DNA from: Arthrobacter sp. AFG7.2
GTDB taxonomy: Bacteria > Actinomycetota > Actinomycetes > Actinomycetales > Micrococcaceae
NCBI RefSeq assembly: GCF_002892835.1
Contig: NZ_PJMB01000001.1
Coordinates: 496,001 to 560,000 of the forward strand
Reading direction: 5' to 3'
Length of the DNA stretch: 64,000 bases
Positions within the stretch are counted from its first letter, which is position 1, and the number at the start of each line of letters is the position of its first letter. Shown piece after piece: positions 1 through 8,932 of this stretch. The notes beneath the pieces are model-generated. The model was not told the origin of the DNA, did no database searches, and saw only the letters and a program-made list of their open reading frames with translations. The translations under genes and the position numbers were made by a program.

Positions 1-1413
1 GTCCTGGACTTCCTCGCAATCGGGCTGCTCCGGAACGGTGCCGCTCCACTTCTGCCGGGCCTGGCCGTCCTGGCGGTCTTCCCGGTCATTTGGCTCTCCG
101 CCTCCGGGATGCTCGCCCGCAGCAGCCTGGTCCTGAGCTTCTTCGGACCCATGCTGATCATGGTCCCGTCCCTGGCCGGCCGTTTCCCCAACCTGACCGC
201 CACGGATATCACCACCACGCTCCTCTTTCCCCTCATGATGTTCACCGTTTCCCTCGCCATCCGCTTCGCAACCGTGCACGTCCGGCTCCAGCAGCAGGAA
301 CTGGCGGACAAGGACAGGGAGCTTCGGAAGCTCCTGTGCGAAAGCCGGGAACGGGAAAAGCTGCTCCAGACGGTCCTTGACGCCACCGACGTCGGAATCG
401 CCGCCGTCGACCCGTCCGGGCGCCTGCTGGTGTCCAACAACCGCCAGCGTGACTTCCGCCGGAGCACCGGCGCGGAGGATGCGGTGCCCGGGCGGGGGCA
501 CCAGCTCATCTTTGGGCAGGACCGGCGGACCCTGCTGCCGCCGGAGAAGCGCCCCATCAGCCGGGCCATCGCCGGGGAGTCTTTTGCCGACTACCTGGTG
601 TGGGCGGGCGAGGGCGCGGAACAGCGGGCAATGTCCACGGCTGCGCGCCCGCTGCTCGCCGAGGACGGCAGCTTCAACGGCGCGGTGGTGGTGTACAGCG
701 ACGTCACCGGCTGGGTTGAGGCGCTGGCCGCCAACCAGGAGCTGGTTTCAAATGTTTCACACGAGTTCAAGACGCCCCTGAATTCGATCATCGGCAACGT
801 AGACCTCGTTCTGGACGACGTCGGCGCCTTGCCGCCGCAGGTAGTCCAGCGGCTGCTGGTGGTCCAGCGGAACGCGGAGCGGCTGGTGGCCCTCGTCTCG
901 GATCTGACAGCCACGGCCTCGAGCGCACTGAACGTGCACCCAAAACGGACAGACCTGGCCAGCCTGGTGGAGACGAGCTTGGGATCAGCGCAGGCACAGG
1001 CTGAGCGGGCGCACATCCAGCTCAGCGCAGACGTTCCCTCGCCTCTGTGGGCATACGCTGATCCGCTCCGCATCGGCCAGGCGCTGGACAATTTGGTCAA
1101 CAACGCCATCAAGTACTCGCCCGACGGCGGGGCAGTCAGGATCAGCGCCCGGTCCAGCAAGGATTGGGTGCAGGTCAGAGTCAGCGATACCGGAATGGGC
1201 ATGTCCCGGGAGGATACCGCCAAGGCATTCACGCGCTTCTTCCGATCGGACGCCGCCGAGAAGGCGTCCATCTCGGGGGCCGGGCTAGGCCTCTCCATCA
1301 CCAAGATGATCGTGGAGGGCCATGGCGGCACCATCACCTGCGAGAGCGGCCAGGGCAAGGGCAGCACCTTCACGCTGACCCTTCCGGCAGAAGGGCCGCC
1401 GCAAGCCTTCTAG
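1..1413 (+). CDS. Membrane sensor histidine kinase, 5' end outside window
   Basis: The reading frame is open from base 1, so the true start lies upstream. The visible part begins with hydrophobic segments, followed by a short coiled stretch rich in Gln/Glu/Arg and a PAS-like region ending in VYSDVTGW. The HisKA dimerisation box is NVSHEFKTPLNSI, with His as phospho-acceptor. The HATPase domain shows the N box (NNAIKYSPDGG), G1 (DTGMGM), the F box (FTRFFR) and G2 (GAGLGLSI). It should autophosphorylate and pass phosphate to a response regulator, probably encoded upstream of the window. The signal sensed cannot be told. It ends with TAG 70 bp before the convergent truA stop. Confidence 0.9.
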   Translation, partial: VLDFLAIGLLRNGAAPLLPGLAVLAVFPVIWLSASGMLARSSLVLSFFGPMLIMVPSLAGRFPNLTATDITTTLLFPLMMFTVSLAIRFATVHVRLQQQELADKDRELRKLLCESREREKLLQTVLDATDVGIAAVDPSGRLLVSNNRQRDFRRSTGAEDAVPGRGHQLIFGQDRRTLLPPEKRPISRAIAGESFADYLVWAGEGAEQRAMSTAARPLLAEDGSFNGAVVVYSDVTGWVEALAANQELVSNVSHEFKTPLNSIIGNVDLVLDDVGALPPQVVQRLLVVQRNAERLVALVSDLTATASSALNVHPKRTDLASLVETSLGSAQAQAERAHIQLSADVPSPLWAYADPLRIGQALDNLVNNAIKYSPDGGAVRISARSSKDWVQVRVSDTGMGMSREDTAKAFTRFFRSDAAEKASISGAGLGLSITKMIVEGHGGTITCESGQGKGSTFTLTLPAEGPPQAF

Positions 1414-1483
1414 TGGGCCCATGCCCGCAGGGTTCCCGGCTGTGGAGCCAAGCCGGCGAGGGCCCCGGCCAGAGCTTGCGAGG

Positions 1484-2389
1484 TTAGGGCGCGGGTGGGG
1501 AGTCCCGCAGCGCCCTCGTCAGCTCCGCGCGGGCCAGCAGCTCGTCGTCCGACGGGTAGGCCACTTCCTCCAGCACCAGCGGGTGTGGGGCGGCCAGCAC
1601 GGACTTCGCATCGCGCTTCCTGGCCAGCAGGCGCTCGTGAAGCCAGCCGGGTTCCTCAACGCCCTCCCCCACGTACAGGGCGGAGCCGATCAGGGCACGC
1701 ACCATGTTGTGGCAGAACGCGTCGGCCTGGACCGTGGTCACGATGACCCCGTCCTCGCCGCGGGCGAACTCGAAGCGCTGGAGTTCGCGGATGGTGGTGG
1801 CCCCCTCCCGTGGCTTGCAAAAGGACAGGAAGTTCTGCAGCCCCAGGAGCTTGGACGCACCTTCGTTCAACAGATCTACGTCCAGCGGGTTCTTGTGCCA
1901 GAGCGTGGAGTACCGGCCCAGCGGATCCCACAGGGCCGGCCCGTCCGCGATCCGGTAGCTGTAGCGCCGCCACAGTGCTGAGAAGCGGGCATCAAAGCCC
2001 TCAGGTGCCAGAGAGACCAGGTGCACCTCCACCGCCCCGGTCAGGTCACCGAGGATCCGGCTGAGCGCGCCCCGGAGACGGCGCAGCATGGCGACGGCGG
2101 GATCAAGTTCGTGGCCGCGCGGCAGTCCCTGCCACTCGGCTTCCGTCAGGTCCAGGTGGACCACCTGGCCGCGGGCGTGGACGCCGGCGTCCGTCCGACC
2201 CGCCACTGTCACGCGCACGGGCCGCCGGATAAGCAACTGCAGGGCTTCCTCCAGAACGCCCTGGACTGTGCGGCGTCCCGGCTGCAGGGCCCACCCGCTG
2301 AAGGGGCCGCCGTCGTACGAAAGATCAAGCCGGACACGCAAAAACCCGCCGCCCCCTGAAACGGGGGCCGCGGGTTTTTGGTCGTTCAT
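1484..2389 (-). CDS. truA: tRNA pseudouridine synthase A
   Basis: Predicted to convert U38-U40 of the tRNA anticodon stem to pseudouridine. The fold starts at RVRLDLSYDGGPFSGW, and the catalytic Asp sits in the GRTDAGVHA motif. Length (301 aa) is slightly above the usual 250-290 because of a 17-residue Pro/Gly-rich N-terminus. That N-terminus is encoded by a terminator-like hairpin. The ATG at 2389 has no clear ribosome-binding site and lies 7 nt downstream of a TAGACT box, so a leaderless message is possible. It is the last gene of the rpoA-rplQ end of the ribosomal cluster, a common actinobacterial order. Confidence 0.95.
   Translation of the reverse strand: MNDQKPAAPVSGGGGFLRVRLDLSYDGGPFSGWALQPGRRTVQGVLEEALQLLIRRPVRVTVAGRTDAGVHARGQVVHLDLTEAEWQGLPRGHELDPAVAMLRRLRGALSRILGDLTGAVEVHLVSLAPEGFDARFSALWRRYSYRIADGPALWDPLGRYSTLWHKNPLDVDLLNEGASKLLGLQNFLSFCKPREGATTIRELQRFEFARGEDGVIVTTVQADAFCHNMVRALIGSALYVGEGVEEPGWLHERLLARKRDAKSVLAAPHPLVLEEVAYPSDDELLARAELTRALRDSPPAP
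2339..2380 (-). terminator. Strong hairpin terminator of rplQ, overlapping the truA start
   Basis: The inverted repeat has arms CAAAAACCCGC and GCGGGTTTTTG plus an inner GCCCCC/GGGGGC stem around a GTTTCA loop. The run of T after the 3' arm fits intrinsic termination of rpoA-rplQ transcription. The hairpin lies inside truA, about codons 4-17. Confidence 0.75.
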
Positions 2390-2396
2390 AGACCCA

Positions 2397-2402
2397 AGTC
2401 TA
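2397..2402 (-). promoter_or_regulatory. TAGACT -10-like box just before truA
   Basis: TAGACT reads toward truA, and its 3' end is 7 nt from the ATG. Initiation here would start at or next to the start codon. No convincing -35 hexamer is visible. Confidence 0.35.
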
Positions 2403-2421
2403 TGCGAAGCCAGTCAGCGAA

Positions 2422-3006
2422 TTACTTCGCGTCCTTCTCCTCAGCAGCAGCTTCGGGGGCTTCCTCAGCGGCCGGAGCCTCTTCGGTTGCAGCCTCTTCA
2501 GCAGCGGGAGCCTCGGCAGCTTCGGTTTCGGCAACCTCAGCCTCGGGAGCTTCCTCGGCGGCCGGAGCAGCAGCAGCGGCTTCCTTCTTGTCAGCGTCGC
2601 GCTTCGCGGCGGAGGTAGCCTCGGCTACAACGGCCTGCTTAGCGGAAACCGGCTCAAGAACCAGCTCGATGACAGCCATGGGAGCGTTGTCGCCCTTGCG
2701 GTTGCCGATCTTGGTGATGCGGGTGTAACCGCCATCGCGGTTCTCCACAGCCTGCGCGATGTCGGTGAACAGCTCGTGGACGACGCCCTTGTTGCTGATC
2801 AGGCCGAGAACGCGGCGGCGGGAAGCGAGGTCGCCACGCTTGGCGAAGGTCACCAGGCGCTCTGCGTACGGCTTCAGGCGCTTAGCCTTGGTGACCGTGG
2901 TGGTGATCCGCTTGTGCTCGAACAGGGATGCTGCCAGGTTCGCGAGCATGAGGCGCTCGTGAGCCGGGCCGCCTCCGAGGCGCGGACCCTTAGTGGGGGT
3001 AGGCAT
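2422..3006 (-). CDS. rplQ: 50S ribosomal protein L17 with acidic tail
   Basis: Large-subunit protein at the peptide exit side. The N-terminus [25 protein letters not shown] is replaced here by key positions: GGGPAHER at residues 12-19 and [10 protein letters not shown] near 35 are L17 hallmarks. The conserved core ends near residue 122. It is followed by about 70 residues dominated by Ala and Glu (several [13 protein letters not shown] units), much longer than the 120-130 aa of most L17 proteins. It follows rpoA by 68 bp in the same operon. The tail is low-complexity and probably disordered; its role is unknown. Confidence 0.97.
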   Translation of the reverse strand: MPTPTKGPRLGGGPAHERLMLANLAASLFEHKRITTTVTKAKRLKPYAERLVTFAKRGDLASRRRVLGLISNKGVVHELFTDIAQAVENRDGGYTRITKIGNRKGDNAPMAVIELVLEPVSAKQAVVAEATSAAKRDADKKEAAAAAPAAEEAPEAEVAETEAAEAPAAEEAATEEAPAAEEAPEAAAEEKDAK

Positions 3007-3074
3007 AATTGTTTCTCCTCAAATGGAAGCCGTGGGCTGCACACCATGGTGCCTGCCCGCGGCCAAGGTCTGGT

Positions 3075-4085
3075 TTAGAGTTCGTCGTCGCCGAAGGCGG
3101 CGTCGTCCTCTTCGATTGCTGCGGCGCGTGCTGCGAGGTCAAAACCGGGAGGCGAGTCCTTGAGGGACAGGCCCAGTTCAACCAGCTTTGCCTTGACCTC
3201 GTCAATGGACTTCGCACCAAAGTTGCGGATGTCCATCAGGTCAGCCTCGGAGCGGGCAACGAGTTCACCCACGGTGTGGATGCCCTCACGCTTGAGGCAG
3301 TTGTAGGACCGGACGGTGAGGTCCAGATCCTCGATCGGCAGTGCCATGTCGGCTGCCAGGGCAGCGTCGGTGGGCGACGGGCCGATCTCGATACCTTCAG
3401 CTGCGGTGTTCAGCTCACGGGCCAGACCGAACAGCTCCACCAGGGTGGTGCCTGCGGAAGCGACGGCATCGCGGGGGGCGATGGCCTGCTTGGTCTCGAC
3501 GTCGACAATCAGCTTGTCGAAGTCAGTGCGCTGCTCAACACGGGTTGCTTCCACGCGGAAAGTAACCTTCAGCACCGGCGAGTAGATGGAGTCAACCGGG
3601 ATACGGCCGATCTCTGCATCGCCGGACTTGTTCTGAGCTGCCGAAACGTAGCCGCGGCCGCGCTCGATGGTCAGTTCGAGCTCGAACTTGCCCTTCGAGT
3701 TCAGCGTGGCGATGTGCAGATCCGGGTTGTGGAATTCGACGCCGGCCGGCGGAGCGATGTCCGCGGCGGTGACGACTCCGGGGCCCTGCTTGCGCAGGTA
3801 GGCAACAACCGGCTCATCGTGCTCGGAGGACACCGAGAGGCTCTTGATGTTCAGGATGATCTCAGTGACATCTTCCTTGACACCCGGAACCGTGGTGAAC
3901 TCGTGCAGCACGCCATCGATCCGGATGCTGGTTACGGCAGCACCGGGGATGGAGGAGAGCAGGGTACGGCGGAGGGAGTTTCCGAGGGTGTAGCCGAAGC
4001 CCGGTTCCAGCGGTTCAATGATGAAACGCGAACGGTTTTCGGAGACTACCTCTTCGGAGAGGGTGGGGCGCTGTGCAATGAGCAC
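3075..4085 (-). CDS. rpoA: DNA-directed RNA polymerase subunit alpha
   Basis: 336 aa with both alpha domains. The N-terminal assembly domain includes [22 protein letters not shown]. After a linker, the C-terminal DNA/activator-binding domain starts near residue 250 ([31 protein letters not shown]). The GTG start at 4085 is supported by AAAGGA 7 nt upstream. The C-terminus is acidic. The 131-bp gap to rpsK contains a perfect 32-bp palindrome and a TCATATAGCGG element, so rpoA-rplQ may have its own promoter in addition to read-through. Confidence 0.98.
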
Positions 4086-4108
4086 TTAGGTTTCCTTTCG
4101 GCGAGCAT

Positions 4109-4119
4109 CCGCTATATGA
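4109..4119 (-). promoter_or_regulatory. TCATATAGCGG element upstream of rpoA
   Basis: Exact 11-mer TCATATAGCGG on the coding strand, 24 nt before the rpoA GTG. The same 11-mer occurs twice upstream of rpoB. TTTCCA lies 17 nt upstream of the embedded TATAGC, so it could be a promoter -10 region, but TATAGC is a poor match to TANNNT. A protein-binding site is equally possible. Confidence 0.45.
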
Positions 4120-4165
4120 CGCAACACAGGTGGTGGAAATTCGGTCTGAAGACTTAACGCGCTGG

Positions 4166-4197
4166 GCTTGCCCGGACCATCGATGGTCCGGGCAAGC
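4166..4197 (-). terminator. Perfect 32-bp palindrome between rpsK and rpoA
   Basis: GCTTGCCCGGACCATC is followed immediately by its reverse complement. It forms a very stable hairpin in RNA but has no T-run after it. It begins 20 bases after the rpsK stop. It may attenuate read-through or protect or process the rpsK mRNA end. Confidence 0.6.
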
Positions 4198-4216
4198 TCA
4201 TGCGGCGTGGAAAGCC

Positions 4217-4618
4217 TTAGACGCGGCGGCGCTTCGGCGGGCGGCAGCCGTTGTGTGCAGCGGGGGTGACGTCCTGGATGGAGCCAACCTCGAGGCCTGC
4301 GGCCTGCAGCGAACGGATCGCGGTCTCGCGGCCTGAACCCGGTCCCTTGACGAAAACGTCAACCTTGCGCATGCCGTGTTCCTGGGCGCGCTTGGCGGCA
4401 GCTTCGGCAGCCATCTGGGCTGCGAACGGGGTGGATTTACGCGAGCCCTTGAAGCCAACCTCACCTGAGGAAGCCCAGGAGATAACAGCGCCGTTCGGAT
4501 CCGTGATGGAAACGATGGTGTTGTTAAACGTGCTCTTGATGTGCGCCTGGCCCAGCGCGATATTCTTTTTGTCCTTCTTACGCGGCTTGCGAACCGCGCC
4601 ACGAGTCTTCGGGGGCAT
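4217..4618 (-). CDS. rpsK: 30S ribosomal protein S11
   Basis: 133 aa, usual length. It forms the platform of the small subunit near the 3' end of 16S rRNA. The family core is visible in the N-terminal basic stretch [30 protein letters not shown], and the C-terminal [12 protein letters not shown]. It lies 54 bp downstream of rpsM. No rpsD lies between it and rpoA, as in other actinobacteria. Confidence 0.98.
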   Translation of the reverse strand: MPPKTRGAVRKPRKKDKKNIALGQAHIKSTFNNTIVSITDPNGAVISWASSGEVGFKGSRKSTPFAAQMAAEAAAKRAQEHGMRKVDVFVKGPGSGRETAIRSLQAAGLEVGSIQDVTPAAHNGCRPPKRRRV

Positions 4619-4672
4619 TATTTCTCCTACAGAAAGTTATTGGGGAAAAGTCCGTTAATCCCGGCGGGGATT

Positions 4673-5047
4673 TTAACGGGCCTTCTTCTTGCCGGCGACG
4701 GTGCGCTTCGGGCCCTTGCGGGTACGGGCGTTGGTCTTCGTACGCTGTCCGCGTACGGGCAGGCCCTTGCGGTGGCGCAGGCCTTCGTAGCTGCCGATTT
4801 CAACCTTGCGGCGGATATCTGCTGCTACTTCGCGGCGAAGGTCACCCTCAACCTTGTAGTTGCCTTCAATGTAGTCACGCAGCTCAACCAGCTGTGCATC
4901 AGTCAGGTCCTTGACGCGAACGTCGGCGCTGATGCCAGTGGCAGCCAGGGTTTCGTGTGCACGGGTCTTGCCCACGCCGTAGATGTAAGTAAGCGCAATT
5001 TCCAGCCGCTTTTCGCGGGGAATGTCTACGCCAGCGAGACGAGCCAT
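4673..5047 (-). CDS. rpsM: 30S ribosomal protein S13
   Basis: 124 aa head protein contacting tRNA and the 50S subunit. The start is set at the ATG encoding [16 protein letters not shown], which matches the family N-terminus; the frame stays open for 17 more upstream codons that look non-coding. The helix-two-turns-helix [16 protein letters not shown] and the basic tail ([23 protein letters not shown] region) are typical. Confidence 0.98.
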   Translation of the reverse strand: MARLAGVDIPREKRLEIALTYIYGVGKTRAHETLAATGISADVRVKDLTDAQLVELRDYIEGNYKVEGDLRREVAADIRRKVEIGSYEGLRHRKGLPVRGQRTKTNARTRKGPKRTVAGKKKAR

Positions 5048-5231
5048 AGTGGCAGTACTCCTTGAATAAACCGGAGGTCGTAGGCAGTACACCCGCACGT
5101 TCTGTGCGGCCCCAGCCTCCGACCGGGGGTTAGCTGTCCGGACTCTTTCGAGCTCAATGTTCCAGATCAGCTTGTGCTGCCTTTATTTACTTGCGTGGGT
5201 TAGCAACCCAGGATTTCCCGGTAAGGGGAAA

Positions 5232-5345
5232 TTAGCCCTGGCGCTGCTTGTGGCGCGGGTTCTCGCAGATCACCATGACCCGGCCATTACGGCGGATCAC
5301 TTTGCACTTTTCGCAGATCTGCTTGACGCTCGGCTTGACCTTCAT
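5232..5345 (-). CDS. rpmJ: 50S ribosomal protein L36 (zinc-binding form)
   Basis: 37 aa, read directly from the complement: ATG at 5343-5345, TAA at 5232-5234. It begins [19 protein letters not shown] and ends in a basic RHKQRQG. Cys11, Cys14, Cys27 and His32 form the CCCH zinc site, so this is the zinc-containing (C+) paralogue. It sits between infA and rpsM, its normal place. Confidence 0.95.
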   Translation of the reverse strand: MKVKPSVKQICEKCKVIRRNGRVMVICENPRHKQRQG

Positions 5346-5415
5346 GGCATTCCTTTGCGTGTAACAGTTGGTCAACTGGAGCAGCGGTCAGCTCGCGCTG
5401 AAGCCGCCCAGCAAT

Positions 5416-5637
5416 TTACTTGTAGCGGTAGACGATACGACCACGGGTGAGGTCGTACGGGCTCAGCTCCACCACTACGCGGTCCTCTGGGAGGATTCGG
5501 ATGTAGTGCTGACGCATCTTTCCAGAGATGTGTGCCAAAACGATGTGCTTGTTGGTGAGCTCAACGCGAAACATCGCGTTAGGCAGCGCCTCGGTCACAA
5601 CGCCTTCGATCTCAATGACCCCGTCCTTCTTGGCCAT
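5416..5637 (-). CDS. infA: Translation initiation factor IF-1
   Basis: 73 aa S1/OB-fold protein that occupies the 30S A site during initiation. It starts [14 protein letters not shown] and ends [12 protein letters not shown], full family length. An upstream extension in frame (to 5754) is rejected because MAKK is the conserved start. It is the first gene of the infA-rpmJ-rpsM-rpsK group, with a promoter-like pair about 135 nt upstream. Confidence 0.97.
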   Translation of the reverse strand: MAKKDGVIEIEGVVTEALPNAMFRVELTNKHIVLAHISGKMRQHYIRILPEDRVVVELSPYDLTRGRIVYRYK

Positions 5638-5771
5638 ACCCTCCGCTAACTGTTGTTGCCGCAGCCCTGCCGGATTGCACCGGGCATGGCCACGAACGTT
5701 TTGGTTGGATCGATTGCCGGGTCCAGACCCAAAAGGGCGTGGCAGTCCAGACAACCAACAAACAACACTAC

Positions 5772-5801
5772 TCTGTATCGCTGCGAAAGTTAAATCGGCA
5801 A
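5772..5801 (-). promoter_or_regulatory. Candidate infA promoter
   Basis: TTGCCG (5796-5801 on the complement), an 18-nt spacer, then TACAGA (5772-5777), oriented toward infA. It lies in the gap between the peptidase stop and infA. Confidence 0.4.
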
Positions 5802-5808
5802 TAGTAAC

Positions 5809-6747
5809 CTACTGCATGCCGTACACACCATAATCACCGGCCGGAGTGCTCACGGCTTCGGCGCTGGCCACACCGTCGAGGATTGCCAAACGTACGACGT
5901 CGGCTGCCGCGCTTTGGAGGGTGATGAGGCTGACCTGCCGGGCAGCTTCGTCCGAGCGGCCCAGTGCCACGGCCTGGGTAGACAAGCAGAAAACAGTATC
6001 CCCGTCGGCGAGAGTGTGCGAAGGGTTCAGGGCTCTCGCAATGCCAGCATGTGATGCAGCTGCAGTCCGCTTGCACTCGGCTACATCCAATACGGCATTC
6101 GTTGCAACGACGACAAGGGTGGTGTTCATCGGCGGGGCGTCCGGCAGAGGAGCCAGCATCGAAGGGGCCGGAGTAGTTTCGAAGGGGATTCCAAGGGCAT
6201 TGACAACGGCCAGCGCGCCGACCACGACGCCATTGTCGAGGGTGACGGATGCTGTCCCTGTGCCCCCTTTGTAGGTACGGCCGAGGAGTGCTCCGGTGCC
6301 GGCACCCACGTTGCCGCGCCCGACGTCGTGTCCGTCCTCTTGGGCAGCAGCGGCGACGGTTGCCGCGTAACCCATGTCCGGCGTCGGACGTGCGGAGAAG
6401 TCCCCTCCCCTGCCGAGGTCGAAGATGGCGGCCGCCGGAACGATGGGGACTACTCCCCCAGGCACTGCGAACCCGCGGCCGTTTTCCTCGCACCAGCGCT
6501 GGACACCGGAGGCGGACGCCAGGCCAAAGGCGCTCCCACCGGTCAGGACCACCGCATCCACGGTGCTGACGAGCGTGGTGGGGGCCAGGGCATCCGTCTC
6601 ATGGGTGGCGGGACCGCCGCCCTGCACGTCAACCGACCCCACCGTGCCGGGCGGCGGCAGGACCACCGTGACGCCGCTCAGCCAGCCGTCGTCGGACTTT
6701 TCCCGGTGCCCCACCCTGATTCCCGGAACATCGCTGATCGCTCCCAT
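5809..6747 (-). CDS. P1-family peptidase / DmpA-like aminopeptidase
   Basis: Member of the DmpA/BapA (MEROPS S58) family of self-processing Ntn-type aminopeptidases. Visible marks: ISDVPGIRVGH at the N-terminus, LTGGSAFGLASASGV, GNVGAGTGA, and the internal processing site MNTTLVVVATNA. The Thr after Asn there would be the new N-terminal nucleophile after autocleavage into alpha and beta chains. The start at the ATG of MGAISDV is chosen because GGGGAG lies 10 nt upstream; ATGs at 6756 and 6813 are alternatives. Natural substrate unknown; D-amino-acid amides or beta-peptides are known for relatives. It diverges from the ABC operon. Confidence 0.85.
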   Translation of the reverse strand: MGAISDVPGIRVGHREKSDDGWLSGVTVVLPPPGTVGSVDVQGGGPATHETDALAPTTLVSTVDAVVLTGGSAFGLASASGVQRWCEENGRGFAVPGGVVPIVPAAAIFDLGRGGDFSARPTPDMGYAATVAAAAQEDGHDVGRGNVGAGTGALLGRTYKGGTGTASVTLDNGVVVGALAVVNALGIPFETTPAPSMLAPLPDAPPMNTTLVVVATNAVLDVAECKRTAAASHAGIARALNPSHTLADGDTVFCLSTQAVALGRSDEAARQVSLITLQSAAADVVRLAILDGVASAEAVSTPAGDYGVYGMQ

Positions 6748-6986
6748 GGCGTCCATTCTCCCCTTTCGACCATCAAACGGAGGAATACGGGCGGGTCCCT
6801 GCCTTTCAACCAAACTTTGTGCAAGACTGCATCCAACACAGCGTTAACGGGCAACGAAGCCTCGTCTAACAGTCCTCTGACGAGGGCAAATGCGGCTTTC
6901 TGCCTACTGACCTTGTGGTGAAGTTATGGCTAGAATCCCCCGACCACGGCCCGCCACGAGCAGGCACGAATCCCGTGAGAGACCGC

Positions 6987-7943
6987 ATGACCCGTCAACT
7001 CGCACCCCTTCCGTCCACCAAGCCCGCAAAGCCCGGACCTGCCGCCGGCCTCCGACGCCGGCGCTGGACACAAAGAACCCGGCGTGACTTCTTCGTCTTC
7101 CTGGCCCTTGCCCTGCCGAACCTGGTGCTGATCGCTGTCTTCACCTACCGGCCCCTCATCAGCAACATCTACTACTCAACGCTGGACTGGACTCTGGGGT
7201 CACCGTCGGCCACGGTGGTGGGCATCAACAACTACATCACGTTTTTCAGCAGCGACGACGCCTCCAAGGTGCTGGGCACCACAGCCGTTTTCACGGTGGT
7301 GACTGTGGGCGGGTCCATGATCCTGGGACTGCTCATCGCCCTGGCACTGAACGCGAAAGTCAGGGGAACCACGTTCGCCCGCTCGGCAGTGTTTGCTCCC
7401 TACGTCCTGTCCGGCGTGGGCGTGGGCCTGGTGTGGCTGTTCATTTTCGATCCGGGCTACGGCGTCCTCGCCTGGTTGCTCCGGGGCATCGGCCAGCAGA
7501 GCCCGCAATGGATCAATGACCCCCAGCTTTCCCTGGTCATGGTGATCCTCGTTTACGTCTGGAAGAACCTGGGCTACTGCGCAGTGGTGTACCTGGCGGG
7601 TTTGCAGTCCCTGCCGCAGGACGTCATGGAGGCGGCATCCCTGGACGGAGCCAACGGGTTCCGGCGCTTTATCAGCATGTCGCTGCCGCTCCTGTCCCCC
7701 ACCACGTTCTTCCTCCTGATCACCAGCCTGCTGAGTTCGCTGCAGGCCTTTGACCTGATCAGGATCATGACACCCCTGGGAACCGGCACCAGCACCCTGA
7801 TCTACGAGGCCTACCTCCAGGCATTCGGTGCGTTTAACCGCGCCGGCTACTCGGCGGCCATCTCGGTCATCCTGTTCGCGATCCTGCTGGTCATCACTGT
7901 GGTCCAACTGCGGTTCGTGGAACGGAAGGTGCATTACTCGTGA
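6987..7943 (+). CDS. ABC transporter permease, UgpA/MalF-like
   Basis: 318 aa inner-membrane permease with about six helices. The EAA loop that docks the ATPase reads EAASLDGANGFRRF, typical of the CUT1 carbohydrate family. The start is at the MTRQLAP ATG with GAGAG upstream; further upstream codons are unlikely. It overlaps the next permease by four bases (GTGA), so both are translationally coupled. First gene of a permease-permease-binding-protein operon. Likely cargo is a sugar, oligosaccharide or glycerol-phosphate ester; the sequence does not decide which. Confidence 0.9.
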   Translation: MTRQLAPLPSTKPAKPGPAAGLRRRRWTQRTRRDFFVFLALALPNLVLIAVFTYRPLISNIYYSTLDWTLGSPSATVVGINNYITFFSSDDASKVLGTTAVFTVVTVGGSMILGLLIALALNAKVRGTTFARSAVFAPYVLSGVGVGLVWLFIFDPGYGVLAWLLRGIGQQSPQWINDPQLSLVMVILVYVWKNLGYCAVVYLAGLQSLPQDVMEAASLDGANGFRRFISMSLPLLSPTTFFLLITSLLSSLQAFDLIRIMTPLGTGTSTLIYEAYLQAFGAFNRAGYSAAISVILFAILLVITVVQLRFVERKVHYS

Positions 7944-8860
7944 GCTCGCTGTCACCCGTCAACCCTGACCCCACGGCGCCGGCGACGCAGGAAGCCGAAC
8001 CACTCATTCCCCGGGACCGGCCGTTTTCGAGGCGGAACCTGGTGCAGGCCATCCTGGGTGGCTACGTCCCGCTGCTCCTGGCAACCCTGGTGGTTTTCCT
8101 GCCGCTGCTGTGGATGGTGCTCAGCTCGTTCAAGCAACCCGGCGAGATCATCACGATGGACCTGAAAGTCCTGCCGGAAACGCTCAACCCGGAGAACTAC
8201 CGGATCGCCATGACCACAGTGCCGTTCGGCCAGTTCTTCCTCAACAGCACCATCGTCACTGTGGCGGGCGCCAGCGTGAAGGTCATTCTGGCCATCCTGA
8301 CGGCTTACGCACTGGTGTTCGTCCGCTTCCCGTTCAAGAACGCGATTTTCATGCTGATCCTGGTGGCCCTGATGGTGCCACCGCAGGTGTCCATCCTCCC
8401 CAACTACATCCTGATCTCAGGAATGGGCGGGAAGAACACTCTCTGGGGCATCATCCTGCCGGGCCTGGGGACCGCATTCGGAACTTTCCTCCTGCGCCAG
8501 CATTTCCTCACCCTGCCCAACTCAATCCTTGAATCAGCGGAGATCGATGGGGCCGGCCACTGGCGGCGCCTGTGGCGGATCGTTGTTCCCATCTCCGTTC
8601 CCTCCATCGCCACCGTGGGACTCGTGACCATCGTCAGCGAGTGGAACGAATACATCTGGCCGTTGATCATCACGGACCGACCCGAAACCATGACCCTTCC
8701 GGTGGGCCTGACGCTGCTTCAGAACTCGGAGAGCAACGCCTCGGGGTGGGGCATCCTCATGGCCGGCGCCGTCCTCGTTATTGTCCCCATCCTCGTGATC
8801 TTCGCAGCCCTGCAGCGTTACATCGTGGCAGGGCTCACCCAGGGCAGCGTGACGGGATAA
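7940..8860 (+). CDS. ABC transporter permease, UgpE/MalG-like
   Basis: 306 aa, second CUT1 permease, six predicted helices. The EAA motif region ESAEIDGAGHWRRLWRIVVP is near residue 200. GTG start overlapping the stop of the first permease. The C-terminus ALQRYIVAGLTQGSVTG closely fits the UgpE/MalG family end (QRYIVAGLTAGAVKG type). No ATPase gene follows, so a shared MsiK-type ATPase elsewhere must drive transport. Confidence 0.92.
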   Translation: MSSLSPVNPDPTAPATQEAEPLIPRDRPFSRRNLVQAILGGYVPLLLATLVVFLPLLWMVLSSFKQPGEIITMDLKVLPETLNPENYRIAMTTVPFGQFFLNSTIVTVAGASVKVILAILTAYALVFVRFPFKNAIFMLILVALMVPPQVSILPNYILISGMGGKNTLWGIILPGLGTAFGTFLLRQHFLTLPNSILESAEIDGAGHWRRLWRIVVPISVPSIATVGLVTIVSEWNEYIWPLIITDRPETMTLPVGLTLLQNSESNASGWGILMAGAVLVIVPILVIFAALQRYIVAGLTQGSVTG

Positions 8861-8932
8861 GCCCGTGCCGCCGTCGTACAGCACTGAAGAAACACCAACT
8901 CCTCACTGTGGCAACCAACGAAAGGACCTGCA

